Positions 22,441 to 35,700 of a stretch of 64,000 nt of DNA are shown one piece after another; position 1 is the stretch's first letter; the number at the start of each line of letters is the position of its first letter. The DNA is from Erigeron canadensis (Eukaryota > Streptophyta > Magnoliopsida > Asterales > Asteraceae): positions 19,594,501 through 19,658,500 of the forward strand of contig NC_057761.1 of the NCBI RefSeq assembly GCF_010389155.1. Direction: 5' to 3'. Made by a program: the position numbers and the translations under genes. The notes below the pieces were generated by a model. It saw only the letters and a list, made by a program, of their open reading frames with translations. It was not told where the DNA came from and did no database searches.

Positions 22441-23364
22441 CTAGGAACTGTCCTTGTTCCGCTCCGAACAGGCATTTCTTTGGTTTAACTTCATGTTTAT
22501 GCTCTTGAGATTCTGGAGTGTTTCTTCTATATCCTCCAACATTTCTTCTCCACTCTTTCTTTTTATCACCATGTCATCTACATATGCCTCCAAGTTTCTC
22601 CCTATTTGTTTTCCAAATGCTTTATCTATCAACCTTTGGTAGGTTGCTCCTGCATTCTTCAGGCCAAATGGCATTTTTTTGTAACAGAATATCCCTTCAT
22701 TGGTATTAAAAGTTGTTTCGTCTTCATCTGGTGGGAACATTTGGATTTGGTGGTACCCCTTGTAGGCATCTAGGAAGCACTTTAGCTTAAATCTGACTAA
22801 GGATTCGACTTTCCAGACGATTTCTGGTAAAGGGTAGCAATCTTTGAGGCACGCTTTGTTAATGTCTGTGAAGTCCACGCACATTCTCCATCCACCATCA
22901 TGTTTCATGACCATGACTGGGTTTGCCACCCAACTTTGGTACTTTACTTCTCCGAGTAATCCTGCTTACACCAAATTTGACACCTGTTCTTTCGCTGCCT
23001 TGCTTTTGTCCGGAGCTAGGCTCCGTTTCTTTTGCTTTATCGGCTCAACATGCGGCATTGCGTTTAGCTTGTGCTGGGTATCAAGATTTTCACCTCCAAT
23101 CTCTAACTGTCGTGGAACTCCTGTCATGTCTGCTGGAGTCCAGGCGAACACATCGCTGTTATGTTTCAACAATTCTTTTAATTTATCCTTTGTTTCTTCC
23201 GACAAATTTCTTCCGACCAAGACGTGTTGTTCCGGATACTTATTATTGATAAAGATTTTCTCTTCTGCCCCTTCAACACTGCTCACTTGCTTACTTGTTT
23301 CATTTTCCCTCTCCGGAGCTTGCATTGTTGTTGCGTTACTAGTCGGAGGTGCTCCTCCGGTCAC
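22441..23364 (-). pseudogene. Tat reverse transcriptase (minus strand)
   Basis: The upstream piece 23364-22966 contains HNSDVFAWTPADMTGVPR and KQKKRSLAPDKSKAA. After a stop, 22929-22441 contains NPVMVMKHDGGWRMCVDFTD, KMPFGLKNAGATYQRLID and the catalytic EAYVDDMVIK. These are the canonical Ty3 RT motifs. The frame then breaks near 22440 before RNase H. The first about 80 residues of the upstream piece are a spacer normally found after protease. Confidence 0.87.
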
Positions 23365-23412
23365 TGTATCACTTAACCGTACCCGGCCACCTGCTTCCTG
23401 CTCTGGGTTTCG

Positions 23413-23601
23413 CTAAAGTGGTGTTTCTGCCTCGATTTCTTCATCTACGTCTTCACTCCGGTCATCATAATCTAGCCGAGTTTGCACACTACGCATATTC
23501 ATGCACCGTAGGCATTCTCTAAGTAATGGCTCGATTGTTTCGGACTGTCTTTCATTAATTCTTGAAAATCCCGGAGGTGACCTAGGGTTCTCCTCCGTCA
23601 T
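23413..23601 (-). pseudogene. Remnant gag N-terminus of the Tat element
   Basis: A 62-codon frame beginning MTEENPRSPPGFSRINERQ starts about 30 bases after the primer-binding site, where gag should begin. It ends after an acidic stretch and is followed at once by the pre-RT spacer, so the bulk of gag and protease has been deleted. Confidence 0.55.
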
Positions 23602-23645
23602 TTGTTTCTCGCAAGATCAGCTAGTAGAGTGCGGATGGCGCCACT

Positions 23646-24098
23646 TGTTTAAGCATAAATTTACACGAGCATTAATGAATTATACTTATACTTAATTTCA
23701 GGGGTTTTAATCTTGCTTAGAACGTGGTTGTATTTATTAGAGACTTGCTAGCGGTTCCCAGTTGGTGTAGAGATATCATCAACTTCCACGCTACCAAGTA
23801 TATGAATATGTGTGTGTATAGTTCATGAATTGAATTTGATCTGAGGCAAAGGCCTGCTATTTATAGGCACCAAGGAGGGGGGGTGGTCCTTGGTGTATTA
23901 CGTCTTGATGGCAGGAGGCCGTTATTCGGTGTGTCGTCTAGTGTAACAAACTTTGTCTCTTTAGTTGACGTTCAGTACGTTTCTGCAGTGTACGAGCATA
24001 GACGTCATTGGGTCTAGGTACAATTAACTCCGGATTAATGAGTAATGCCGCAGCTAATGGTGATATCCGTAACGTGTGCCGGAGGGCATACATCATCA
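23646..24098 (-). repeat. 5' LTR of the minus-strand Tat element
   Basis: On the minus strand this 453-bp LTR starts TGATGATGTATGCCC and ends TTAAACA. The primer-binding site TGGCGCCATCCGC follows two bases later (23632-23644). A TATA box GCCTATAAATAGC lies at about 23857-23869. The flank after 24098 is ATGTT, the expected target duplication; its partner is lost. Confidence 0.75.
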
Positions 24099-25512
24099 AT
24101 GTTCAAATCTGCGTTAGAATTATATATATATGAATGATTTAAATAGTTACCAAAATAGATGTTCTAAATTAGATTGTTTCCAAAAAATATTAGATAAATT
24201 AATTTTAAATAATTTTAAAAAATAACGACGTTAACTATATGTATGACAATCAAATCAGAAAAATCAGCCAATGAATTGCTTGGCAGTCACTGTAGAGAAA
24301 TTAGTTTGGTGGGAACAGAATTTGTAGGGATTGGAAGATTTTGGTTTGTTTGGGCTAATTTGTCCTCAATCGAGCTAGGCGACACGACTCATGTAATGGT
24401 GTGGGTTTAATTAAGGACTGTCATTTTTGATTTAAGTTCCAGTTCTGGGCCTGATATAGAACAATTGCGAAGGGTGTGCTGTGATAAGCCGACGACACGA
24501 TTACTTATTTGAATTCAGTCTAAAAGGCTGCCACAATGGACGTTTGTTGGAGTTTGAATAAGGTCGCCTCGTGGTTTTCATATGTGGGTGGACCGAAATG
24601 AAGCTACACTTTGCATTAACGTAAAATCTATCCATGTGCCCAGGAGATCGTTATTGACTTGATGTTAATACCACTTGGGGGCGTCACCCACAAAGTCAAA
24701 TGCATATAAGGATACCCGTTCGCCCTGTGGAATGTAATCAATATGATAGCATCACAAAATTTAATCCAAAACCAACTGATACACCTGACCAGCAACTATT
24801 TATCCCAAGTTGAGCCCTCTGCGCAAAGATATGAGCTAACCGGGCTGTTCTGTGACACAACCTAGTTAAAATGTCATCTTTTAAGCGTTTTTAGATCCGG
24901 CACTCAAAACTTCACACCTTTATCTCTTGACAAACCATTTCCGAAACTATAATTCTCTTTGTGAAAATTCTATTATTTCTGCTCTTCTGAACAAAGTACA
25001 ATACAGTCCACACTAGAAATCGCCACAACTTTTTGTTAACCTGCCCCTCCCTGGCTCCTTATTCAACATTTTACTCACATAATATAGAATGTGGGTCAAT
25101 CTTAACACCTTAATCAATATCAAGTTTGAAAACTAATTACATGTCATGACTCATGAACAATAGTTACACATGAAAGATCGACAAAACAATAGTAAAAGAG
25201 GATTTCAATAATATATTTTTTGAAACAAAATGATACATAGGCCATTTATATATTAAAAGTATAATTTGTGTGATTTTTGATATTAGATATAAAACATGTC
25301 AAGAAATTGATAACACACAAAAAAAATTGAGTTTCATAATCCAAATTAACAATTGCCACTTCAAATTCATATATAATCACTCATTCACTCATATATATAG
25401 CTTAAGGATTGTGAAAGCTTACAGAAATGCGAGCATATATAAGCAGGCAAAATATTACATAAACATTCGAAAACAAATTATATATCAACCATCCATTCAC
25501 AAGCTACTAGTA
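24099..25512. other. Intergenic, no gene seen
   Basis: AT-rich DNA between the retrotransposon nest and the DC1 gene, without a convincing frame or repeat structure. The part next to 25513 probably includes the DC1 gene's 3' untranslated region. Confidence 0.6.
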
Positions 25513-26523
25513 TTAGTACTCATCATTCGTACTAGCAGTGCCGTCATAGTTATTATTATTTCCACCGTCATTCCCGCCACCCGTAAGACTTTGGACTAAA
25601 TCCTGGCCAAGCTGCTGTGCCATACCTTCCACAAACCCGGTGACTATCACATCCGCAAGTCCATTATTTTGATTATTATTATTATTGTTCATTGCAGGCC
25701 CAGAAGTCTGCATTGGCATATTGTAATTACTTTGTATACCAACTTGTTGGGGTGGCTGCTGGAAACTACTTGGTTGTGGTTGAGGGTTATTTTGCATTGG
25801 TTGCGGTTGTGGTTGCCAGTAATTCGGTTGAATATGTCCCGTGCTCATACTATGTGGAAGTGGTTGGCCCGCCGCCGCCATGGAATGATTTGGTTGCGCT
25901 GCACCTGGAAACGAATAAGTGTGTTGGAGAGGCGGAGGTTGTGGATGTGGTTGTGGTTGTTGATGGGGTTGTACTTTGACTAATGCACAATGTAAATGAA
26001 CATCAAATTCACAAGAATTGCATCGGTAAAGCCATTGATCACATGATCCTACACTCTGACAGACGTCGCAAGAAAAGCCTAATTTTTCACCATAAGGAGA
26101 CGAAAACGTTAGAACAAGCGGGTGAGGATGAAAAGGATGGTTGGTAGAAAGTGGTTTTGATGCACAAAGAACATGCAAATCATAATCACAAAAATGACAA
26201 TGATAGCTAAATTTGGTTCCATGCTGTGTGCATGCATCACAACGGAAAAAACCGCCAGGGTATATAGGGGTGGGAAGGAGAGAAAGGGAATGTTCACGGT
26301 GTGATGGATGTGTGATTAGTTGTGGAAACTTTGTGCATGATTGATGCAAGAAAAAACCACACGGGGCGCAAGTGTAGACTTGTTCGGTGTGATCATGAGA
26401 AGAAATTTGAAGGTTGCAACCAGCACAATTTTGTTGGTTTTGAAGATGAAGAGTTGGTGATAATTGTAGAAGATGGGGATGACTTGAGTGCTTGATTTGT
26501 GTGTTGTGCATTAACTTTCCCAT
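25513..26523 (-). CDS. DC1-domain (Cys/His-rich C1-like) protein, Gln/Pro/Asn-rich tail
   Basis: Single-exon gene of 336 residues. Three DC1 modules lie at about residues 13-64, 69-118 and 127-180. Each has the spaced H...C-x2-C...C-x2-C...H...C pattern, for example CAGCNLQ, TCAPCGFFLHQSC, CDACTQHG, CHFCDYDLHVLC, CDVCQSVG and CNSCEFDVHLHC. These modules bind two zinc ions each and belong to a family greatly expanded in plants; a few members act in defence or hormone responses. The C-terminal 150 residues are low complexity (PQP, QPQ, an Asn run, then a GGGND-rich end). A short helix-like stretch LADVIVTGFVEGMAQQLGQD sits between the Asn runs. The start MGKLMHNTQIKHSSHP places the first histidine correctly. 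No specific function is claimed. Confidence 0.9.
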   Translation of the reverse strand: MGKLMHNTQIKHSSHPHLLQLSPTLHLQNQQNCAGCNLQISSHDHTEQVYTCAPCGFFLHQSCTKFPQLITHPSHREHSLSLLPTPIYPGGFFRCDACTQHGTKFSYHCHFCDYDLHVLCASKPLSTNHPFHPHPLVLTFSSPYGEKLGFSCDVCQSVGSCDQWLYRCNSCEFDVHLHCALVKVQPHQQPQPHPQPPPLQHTYSFPGAAQPNHSMAAAGQPLPHSMSTGHIQPNYWQPQPQPMQNNPQPQPSSFQQPPQQVGIQSNYNMPMQTSGPAMNNNNNNQNNGLADVIVTGFVEGMAQQLGQDLVQSLTGGGNDGGNNNNYDGTASTNDEY

Positions 26524-28403
26524 CTCTTGATATGATCTCTGGCTAGCATATGTTTACATATAGAATTAGATACAATATATATTGCTATTGCTATGGGTAT
26601 TATTATTGTCAGGCTGGACGAGTTGACTTTTGAAATATTTGACATTGTCAAAGTCAACATGTAATTACTTAGTAATGAATGGCCAATAGGAGACGTCGAC
26701 TATATCAACTTTTCCTAAAACACGGAGTATCTCAGTATAGTCTTCAATTACAATATTGCTACTTGGTGTTTTTTTTCCCTTTCTTTCTTATCAGAATATA
26801 TGTTGGGTTAGTTTTTGGATAGTCACAAATGTGTCAATTTTAGATATATTAATGAAAATGATAGTACATTTTAGTTAAATAATATGCGATCTTAAAATCT
26901 GGATTGAAGTACATTATTAGTGGTACATGTACTAAGATATTTGTCGATAACAAAATTCACCCCTCATTTGGGACGACGTCTGGAAGAAATTGAGGTGACT
27001 TTTTTTATTTTTTTTAACGTTTGAATGGCCAGAGTCTGCTCGTCCCACTTATCGGCTCCTATGTCCTTTGGGCAAGATGCCATTCGAATTTCAGGAAACC
27101 ACGAACGGAGAAAAATCTCATATTAATCCGTCAAATTGCACGACGATAAATAGGAATAAACATTGTCTCTTCAAGATTCGAACCTGGGTCTCTACAGACC
27201 CTCATGGGAGGACTGGGATACCACTGAGGATTTACCTGCGACTCTATTTCCACCCTAAATGACAAGGAACTAGCAAAATCTAATTATTATTTTTACACGT
27301 ATCATAATAATTGGAAACTGGAATTGTGATCTTGTACTCTTGTATATTATCTTTGTGTTGAATTGTGAATGGCTATTTGTGTCATAAATTTGGAACTTTT
27401 ATTATATAAGATCTCAACGTACGGTGTAACTTTGATATGTGTAAAAAAAATCGTTTGAGTTAGGATGCCTTTGGGTTTTTTTTTTCTTACGTTAGGTGTA
27501 GATTTTATGATAACGACTTTGTGCTAAATTAATGTTTGAATATGCTCGTATGCGTATGGTCTTTAGTTGTAATGTTGACTTTGTCAAAGGCAATTGCTAT
27601 CTCAAATTCTCAACATTCTAAATTCTTATCCATGATGTAATTGACTTATTATATAGTTATAATATATAAAATAAATGTTGCATCGACTTAAATTGGATGG
27701 TAATATATACATTACGAAGCAAAAAACTACTAAAACTGGGTGGAAATTACCAACGAATACCCAAATGAAAATTAATAAGAGTGGTTCTGGAGAAAGGGCT
27801 CGTTGTAGTGAAATAGTTATTGCTAGTACTGTACTGACTTATTCTATACTATTCTTAGTGGACTATCATAGTGAGTTAGAATGGGGCGTCTTTCCGAAAA
27901 AATTTACTCAAGAGAGCTAGCTAGCTTGGAAAAAGGAACGATTTCATCTATGTACATTACCAAGCCATAGACTACTAAAATTGGGTGGTGTGCACTACAT
28001 GCTGATTTAACACAAAATTGGTGATGTATAACAAAACATGTACATCCCAAAGAAAGCTCAATTAAGTCTGGACCAAAAATGCCTAGTGTGTACAATGACA
28101 TCTCTTTCAAAAGTTAACCTTTTCTTACCTGTTGTACACACCCCCTCACTTCCAACAACTATACTCACTCCCGTCGTAAAGAAATCACTCCCGGCATAAG
28201 GATATGGGAATGTAAACAGTCTTAATTTGACCATTTTGACTGACTTTGATGATCATGGCTACTTGGGTCGCGTTTTATTCAACTTGCTTGTATAAATAAC
28301 TGAGATTTATTCTTATTTGCCACTGATGGAAGTAATATTTGTTAAAACATAGAAAAGGAAAAAAACACCTCATTGTTTTTTTCAATCAGAAAGACATGAA
28401 AAA
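26524..28403. other. Intergenic, contains a possible SINE, otherwise no gene seen
   Basis: This is the upstream region of the DC1 gene (divided by a possible SINE at 26997-27262) and the 3' flank of the FKBP gene. No intact frame with recognisable domains is visible. Confidence 0.6.
26997..27262 (-). mobile_element. Possible tRNA-derived SINE
   Basis: Read on the minus strand, a pol III B-box-like GGTTCGAATCT (27174-27184) follows a possible A-box-containing stretch with CAGTGGTATCCCAGTCC. The body ends in an A-rich tail (plus strand poly-T at about 26999-27017). Size and layout match a plant SINE. The A box is weak and no clear target duplication was found. Confidence 0.45.
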
Positions 28404-29405
28404 TTATGAAGGTGCAATTGAAACCTTTTCGACCTCAACAATGTACTCAAGTGTTGCAGAAGGAGGAATCTTGAAGCCGGAACCAAAATCTGCACCCTCG
28501 TCTCCAAATCCGAGCTCAGGAGGAACTATTACTCTTCGTTTTCCACCATTTTTCATTGATCTTAATACCATCTCAATCCCTTCACACATTCCTTTGCTAT
28601 AAGGCCTTGATCCAACTACAAGAGCCAACGGTTTTTTGTCACGATCAAAAGTGTCCACAAAGACACCATCTCCTTGTACAGTTCCCTTGATATCTATAAC
28701 CACTAAATCGCCCTTCCTTGGTGTAGCACCACCACCGACTCTTAACTCGTAGTACCTACATAACCCAAACCAACGCTTATTTACTCAATAATCACTCGTC
28801 ATTTGATATAATGTTGATACATAGATACATCTTTATGAACACCAAACAACTTGTATCATCATAAATATAAGTAAAATGTTGGATAAGATATTTGTACCTT
28901 ATGCCATTAGGTAACACCACCTCAACTTCCTTCTCTACATCCCTGTGCCAAATCCAACAATTCTATTAGCAAAGACATATCCAAAGAACATTTCAAACCG
29001 GTATTTGACATTTTTGTTATAAAATTATTTACAATGCAAAACAAACCTTGTATTGGCTTCTTGTTGATTGACTTCGAAACGGGTCTTAATTTGTTCTGAA
29101 ACAACACCAAATGTTAAAAAACCTGCCCAAGCCAACCCAGCACCAAGACCAAATCTCCTGGTCAAGCTCGATGCAATCCAATCAGTTGAATCAGCACTTG
29201 TACCCCTGGCGCTTTGTCGTGCCTTATCTGAAGGCACCACTGATGGCTGCTTCAGCTCCTGTGAACTCTTACTAATGGATATTGGTTGAGACGAGTCTTG
29301 TGGCGGCGGCGGCGTTGGCGGTGGTGGTTGTGATGACGAAGATAACTGTTGTGTTCTTACTATAGGATGTGACACAAAGGGAGGAGAACCAAAGAAAGTT
29401 GCCAT
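28404..29405 (-). CDS. FKBP17-2: Chloroplast FKBP-type peptidyl-prolyl isomerase, FKBP17-2-like
   Basis: Three exons join in frame: 29405-29047, 28942-28898 and 28755-28404 (756 bp, 251 residues), with GT-AG introns. The N-terminus is Ser/Pro-rich with a PPPPTPPPPQ run, fitting a transit peptide. A hydrophobic stretch (FGLGAGLAWAGFLTFGVV, about residues 83-101) could be a thylakoid-targeting or membrane segment. The FKBP domain occupies about residues 145-246, with GDLVVIDIKG, DRDKKPLALVVGSRPYSKG and a GGKRRVIVPPELGFG segment. The motif TDWIASSLTRRFG before the hydrophobic segment is characteristic of the FKBP17-2 group of thylakoid-lumen-related FKBPs. Several residues that form the active site of human FKBP12 are not evident, so the isomerase activity may be weak. 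The gene starts 371 bp downstream of the kinase stop, on the same strand. Confidence 0.9.
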
Positions 29406-29775
29406 TTATCAAACTGGATACACCAAAGAAAGATGTTCTGATGCAATATGTATACTAATGGTCCCTACTTTATCACACCAATTGTGATAAGATATTTAGG
29501 GCTCTTAAAGATCCTATATATATATCTTATAATAACTTTATGTACAATATACAATCATATATGCATAGGGTACAAGTCTGCTCAAATCTTCAATTCACAT
29601 ATCACCTAAATTAATATTTTTTTAACAGTGATTTTAATTTACAAAGAGCAGTAACATGAGCAAGCCGAATGCAAATAAAATTACATAGGGAAAGAAAATC
29701 GTTTCAAATTTCATCTGATCTCTTTTAGCCAGAGAAATAAATGATCGCGGCTAAATTCGCCACAACAGAATTGGT

Positions 29776-32700
29776 CTAGTCCCGTGCGGTTTTTGAAACA
29801 GTGATTGGCTTTTGAAGCGGCTTCAATGCCGCCATGATGTCAGCAAATGTAGGCCGTAATCTTGGATCGCTGTGGAAGATTATAAACAATATAGTTAGCC
29901 TCCTTTTTACATCCCCACATTTGCACTAAGAAAGTATATGAGCACTCATTGCAAACGTTATGGACGAGTACTCACGTTTGCCAACATTTTATTATTATAT
30001 CAGCAATGGCAGGGTCCACATCATCAGGAATATCAAGACGTCGATGCTGAAACCCAACAGCACCAACAACTTGCATCGGGTTCATTCCACCCCATGGCTG
30101 TTGCAATGTACATAACTCCCATAAAATTACACCAAAGCTGTAAACGTCACACCTGCATTGCATTTACTCGATCATCAAAAATCAGAGAACAGAAAATTCA
30201 ATACCTTGAAACTATAATTCTTATATGAAACTATTTTTGCTACATAGGAGAATATAAAGACCAACTTTTCATCTGAAGGTTCATTCCGTAGGACCTCCGG
30301 AGCCATCCATTCTGCCTGAAAACCAGATGTACCACATTAAATTGTCGCATGTAATCATCAACTGTAAAATGACTTGCCAGGGCCTAAACAAAATTAAACT
30401 GATAACAAAGCAACAAATAGAACAAACTAGAAGATATATACATAATGATGAGACGGCCTATATTCCTTGTAGATAACACCCTACTGTCAAAAGGTAAAGA
30501 AACGCTCGATACAATGGTCAACTGAATATAGAATTTGTATCCACTAAAGCATACCATATATAATCTACTAATCTCCTAGATATAAATAGGTATTTCATTG
30601 AGGTAATGACAATAGTTCTGCAATATGATCAGGATATAGATAATATGGTGATAATACACACACAGGCACACACACACACACATCTAACCACCAATTAGTT
30701 TTTGTTATAGGGTTTGTGATGTGTATGAAAACCGAAACGGGTATGATTAGGATGAAATAATCAAAACAGAAATAGGAACCAAAACAAGTGGTATCACGTG
30801 GATGAAGTTTCCGCCACCAAGCCTAGCAATCTGATTGAATCAAGGATAAGGTACTTAAGCACCACTGGGATTAATCAAAGTGGTGAAAAATTAAATGATC
30901 AGTGACAAAACAGCAACATCACACTAATAACAAACGGCTCTGTGAATTTAGAAACACCCAAATCAACTTCACAAGCTGATCATTGTTCAGAACCTAGATG
31001 CACATCTTCTACAACAGCTAGGAAGCTTTATACAATGGCTGGAAAGCTAACTCTTAACTCTTGAAAGATTAAAAGTCTGAGATCAAGAAATATCCGCTTT
31101 GTAGGAGTCATGTAGCTTGAGCAGTTTCATATGTTTTCTTTTATTTTTATCATTTCATTCTCCTCTGGTTATCACGTTCTTCCACCATAAAAGAGTATAT
31201 TTCTGAAGTTTCAAAACAACTTCTTTGTAGCTTTGACATCAAAAAGTTTATCTCTATTAACATCTCTAACATCATCTTTGCCATTTGACATCAAAAAGAT
31301 CATCCCGATCATTCAAAAACTCAGTAAAATCATCCAAAAATTTTATTTTTATTTTTTTAAATCATCCAGATTAAATCCCCCATGGAACTTTGGTGCTTCT
31401 GCCGTGACATCTCTAGCATCATCTTTGGCCCTTTTTTGTAATTTCAACTACCAGTCAAAAATCTGAGAGCTAAATTCACTTGTAGGTTATATTATCTTCA
31501 CTTGTAGGTCAAATCTATAAGATCATTTTGATTCTTTGAATTGAACATTTGTGATTGTGCACCAAGTAGCCTAGAAAGTTATTAAGCAATGACCTCATCT
31601 ATTTCATTCTTGACAGTCTGTCTATCACACCACACATCAGTTGTTAAGCAACACCATCACACTAACAACAATCAGTAAAGCTGACTGGTAATGAAAAACA
31701 AACATGCATGTGTTCTACTTAAGTTAACACAATCACTAGACTCTTGAAAGATCAAAAACATTGAGAGATCAAGAAGTGCAAAGACAATAAAAAATTAATA
31801 TGGAACTGAGTATGGTAGAGATGAAATTAAATACATTAAGTTATATTATTCAAGTAATTAAGTTCTTAAAGGGCTTCAATCTGGAGTGTGGAGTGTGGAC
31901 TAGGTAACAGGCTCGGGCATCAATGGGCATCATAAAAAGCATAAATTCACCACAAGGTAGACTAAATTCAACTATAGAATGGCTCGCCTACAGTAGTAGG
32001 TTTTCATTAAAACAGCCATAATTATAATTACAAATTTAACGAATGACAAGACTCTGATGCCCCTGTATTAATCTGTCTCATTTTACAATACCAAAAGTGT
32101 CATTTTAAGATGCAATGAATGTGGATTACCTTAAAGAGGAAACCATTTTTATTTTGATAAATGTCTAACATGTGCGATATGGGCAGATGATAGAATAACC
32201 CAGCATTATATTATACATAATCTCTTGAAGCAGTTTTTATATTAGTGTAACAATCTTGAAATTGTCATCACATGATAAAGTTGACAATTCGCGTCACACA
32301 TGTCATATTAATGCTAGTATCTAAGAGCCTCCGATGGTAAAACTTTTACATCAAAAGATTTCAATAAGCTATTACAAAGAGCCCAATGCTCGACTCTCCA
32401 CAATATCAACAATTAGTGGTAAAACTGTTTATCGCTCACACATTCATCCCAAAATTGTTTTTGCACTAAAGCTAAAAAAGAGCATCTTCAAGCAGCTAAT
32501 AGAGTTTTCAAGTATTTAAAGGGCCTTGCTCACGCACAAGAGGCCTGTTGTGAAGTATATAAATATGGATACATAATGGCTGTGCAATAATTATTTAAAA
32601 AAGAAAACACCCTTCTGGGTTTAAAAGAAGTTTGTAAATTCTGCCTTATCAAAACACAAGACCCTACCGCCATAACCTCTCATTTATGTCTCCACATCCT

Positions 32701-35700
32701 ATCTTATTCCTAAATAAATCCTTTCTTACACCAATTTAACATCATGATAATGCATGTGTTAATATAAAAGTGATCAGGTTTCAAATTATCCAACTGCAAC
32801 TTCATTTTGGGTCGAACAGAAAAATGCATTGATTGTATAACAGCAAACATTCCTCATTATAATGGGCTATCGATAGCCACAATTAAAGAACTTTCTTATG
32901 TGTATAATTATAATCTTACATAATAAAAAGAAGGCCATTCATTATAAAGCAGACTAGCAGAGTCCTCGACTCCTCGTCAATAGTGTTTGGAATATCTGCC
33001 CCTAAATTAGCCTTTCCTATATATCCATTTAACAAGACAATGAGCTAGGGTACTCTATAAGATATACAATTATTAAAAATGTGTACTTACTCTATGTTGA
33101 CACTAGACCTGACAACGTGTCATGGCCAAAGGGTTGTGAAATGGGTTATGGGTCAGGCTGGGTTGACTGAAAAACTTTTTGTCCAGCTTTTAAATTTTAA
33201 GGTAATTTACTATGCCAAATTTAATTTAAAATTTTACATCATTTTAATTCTAAAACTAATCGATTTAAAAGTTTTTAGCATTAAAATACACTTGGGTGAC
33301 TTTTAACCCAATTAAGCTAGTTATTTTTACTGTACCTGCTTTGACCTACTACAGATTAAACATTTATGAGTTGAACCATTTAAAGTGGATGGCTCAGAAT
33401 TAGGCCATCTCTGTTCATAGTAAGAAAGTGGTATGGGTTGGCAAGAACATACCGTCCCTGCTGTAGACCTTGACGAAAGGAAAGTGCTGTGCTTCATTCT
33501 TGACAGCCCAAAATCACAAACCTGTTAACAAAATAATATCATATTCTAATATGATATCTCATGTCAATTCAAAACTATTAGGGTCATAAAATTGGTAAGG
33601 TACCTTCACAACCCAATTTTTATCGACAAGGAGATTTGGGGACTTCAAATCACGGTGAACTATAACTGGCGTGCAGTTGTGCAAATAATTCATACCACGA
33701 GCCTGAAAGTTGAGTTAAAAAGATATAACACAAAGCATTGTTACAAAATAATTAAAGAGAAACATCAAAGTCAAACAAAGATCAGAAGGTTGCAGAAAAT
33801 ATCATACAGCATCAAAGGCTATCCTCAAACGTCGTCTAATATCAAGTAGATTGTTGGGTCGGTGGATTAATCTATACAAACTACCTCTGCAAAGGATGAG
33901 AAATTTTCATTACCAATGGGAAAACAATAAATCATGATGGAAGAAGACAAATTCTTTATGCACTCCACACAGTGAAGAAACTTCGCAGATGAAGGTTACG
34001 GATCTAACTAATACCTTTTTATTAAAAATATAGAAGATAGGGATGAAATTCAATATTAGGCTTGCTTTTGAATTTTAAGATGCGACATCTCTCCCAGTGA
34101 GACACGATTCAACCCTAATTTAAGATCAGATCAAGCATACTACGCCATATATCATACTCCCTATTTACAGAGTTGTCTAACTATGGATATATAGTGTAAT
34201 TGTCATGATATTCTATCATTGCCACAGTATCAAGCAAAACAATCTATGATAAAATGTCATGATAAAAATCAGCAGTTTCCAAGTACTAGAAACACCCTAT
34301 TGGGAATTATTTGTCAACGTCTTGGTACTATTTACATTACAAGGATAACTTCCTCCACATACCACTTCCCTAAGATTTTATTACAAGGAGCTCATCCATT
34401 TTCTTCTTTTGCGAAGATTAAATCACTATTTTGGACGAAAGGAATGTTATTGTTCTTATCTGAACTAATGTAACGCATAGAAGACGGATCAAAATCAAAT
34501 TGATATCTTTGCTAGGGGTGGTTCCATTCAAAAAAAAAAAAGTTAGGGCTGGATAGATTCTATAGAGCTTGAAAACCTATCCCAATTATAATCAATCAAT
34601 ACACCAAAATCAATAAAGAATAAAAACTACAACCCTAAATCCCTATTATATAAATTAAAATGAATCTCTACCTTAATATATGTCTATAACCCTGAAATTT
34701 AACTAAACCTATACATATCTAATGAAACCCTTGTTAAGAATAATATTTACCTCAATTTACAAAACTTTAAGTGCAACTGCATCTAAGTTGAGAATATATG
34801 CATTAAGTTATGGGACATACCTAGGCAGAAATTCAGTAATGATTGAAAGATGTGGAGCACGTGTTACAGCCCCCATGAAGAGAACCACATTGGGATGTCG
34901 AACTCTTTTCATAATACCCACCTTGAATCCAAACAAGAAACGGTAAGGACACAAATTTAAAAACAATACAATTTTACTATAGGAATTGCTCCCTCCCATC
35001 CTTAACAATATAAAGTATACTGCTTAAATTACAGTCCAGTGATCTGCGCTGGCGGAGGCAAAACAGGGTGGGTCATACGGGTTGAGTTAAACGTCTAAAA
35101 AGCCTCAGGTCACTATGTTTAATCATCAAAAAAATATTTAAATAAATAGTTTGCTAGGATTAACTAAAGAAGTATCATTTCAATACTGATGAAAATGTTT
35201 TGGGCCACTTTCACAAGCTGTTCAAGCCACTTGACACATTTCCTGTTATGGCTTTTTCTGTATCCTGTCTGTTTAACCCCGTTACAGACAAAGCATCATC
35301 TAAATTTTCTCCAATATCTACTTTCCTATTGCAGTAAGTAGGTTGACTTGACTAGAAAAGAGCATGCTATACCTCACGTTTGAATTCCTCAAGGGATTCA
35401 ATGGTTATTTCCTGGTCTAGAAACTTCTTAACAGCAACTTCCTGAAAAGTTAAATGACAGAAAAGGAGATTAGCATATATCTTTAACATATTAGACCAAT
35501 GCATGCATAAAGCTATCTGAAACTATAATACAGATGTAGCAACACTACTTCACATTTCCGAGGCCATAAAGGGATGAGTCCATTAAAGAATAACCCTATG
35601 ATACTATGGTTTCATTCAACGTAGGTAATTTGCATTTGTATTGTTACTTGTTATATAGAAATGCTAAAAACATACAATATAAATTAATTAAGCTTGAAGA

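Larger units (their letters stand above)
19697..24098 (-). mobile_element. Minus-strand Tat-lineage Ty3/gypsy element: pol present, gag and protease deleted
   Basis: Read right to left: 5' LTR (24098-23646), primer-binding site, a 62-codon gag start, then directly RT, RNase H, a second RNase H-like domain, integrase and a tandem-repeat tail. The dual RNase H is diagnostic of the Tat lineage. Most of gag and all of protease are missing between 23413 and 23364. The 3' LTR is not in the window because another LTR cuts the tail at 19696. Many stops break pol. Confidence 0.85.

Noticed and set aside
22844..23416. Plus-strand 190-codon frame opposite RT
   Set aside because: It is the complement of the minus-strand Tat RT, with no homology of its own.
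33079..33306. Possible element in the long kinase intron with GGGTCA/TGACCC words
   Set aside because: Similar words occur at 35080 and 37810, but no termini or target duplication could be matched.
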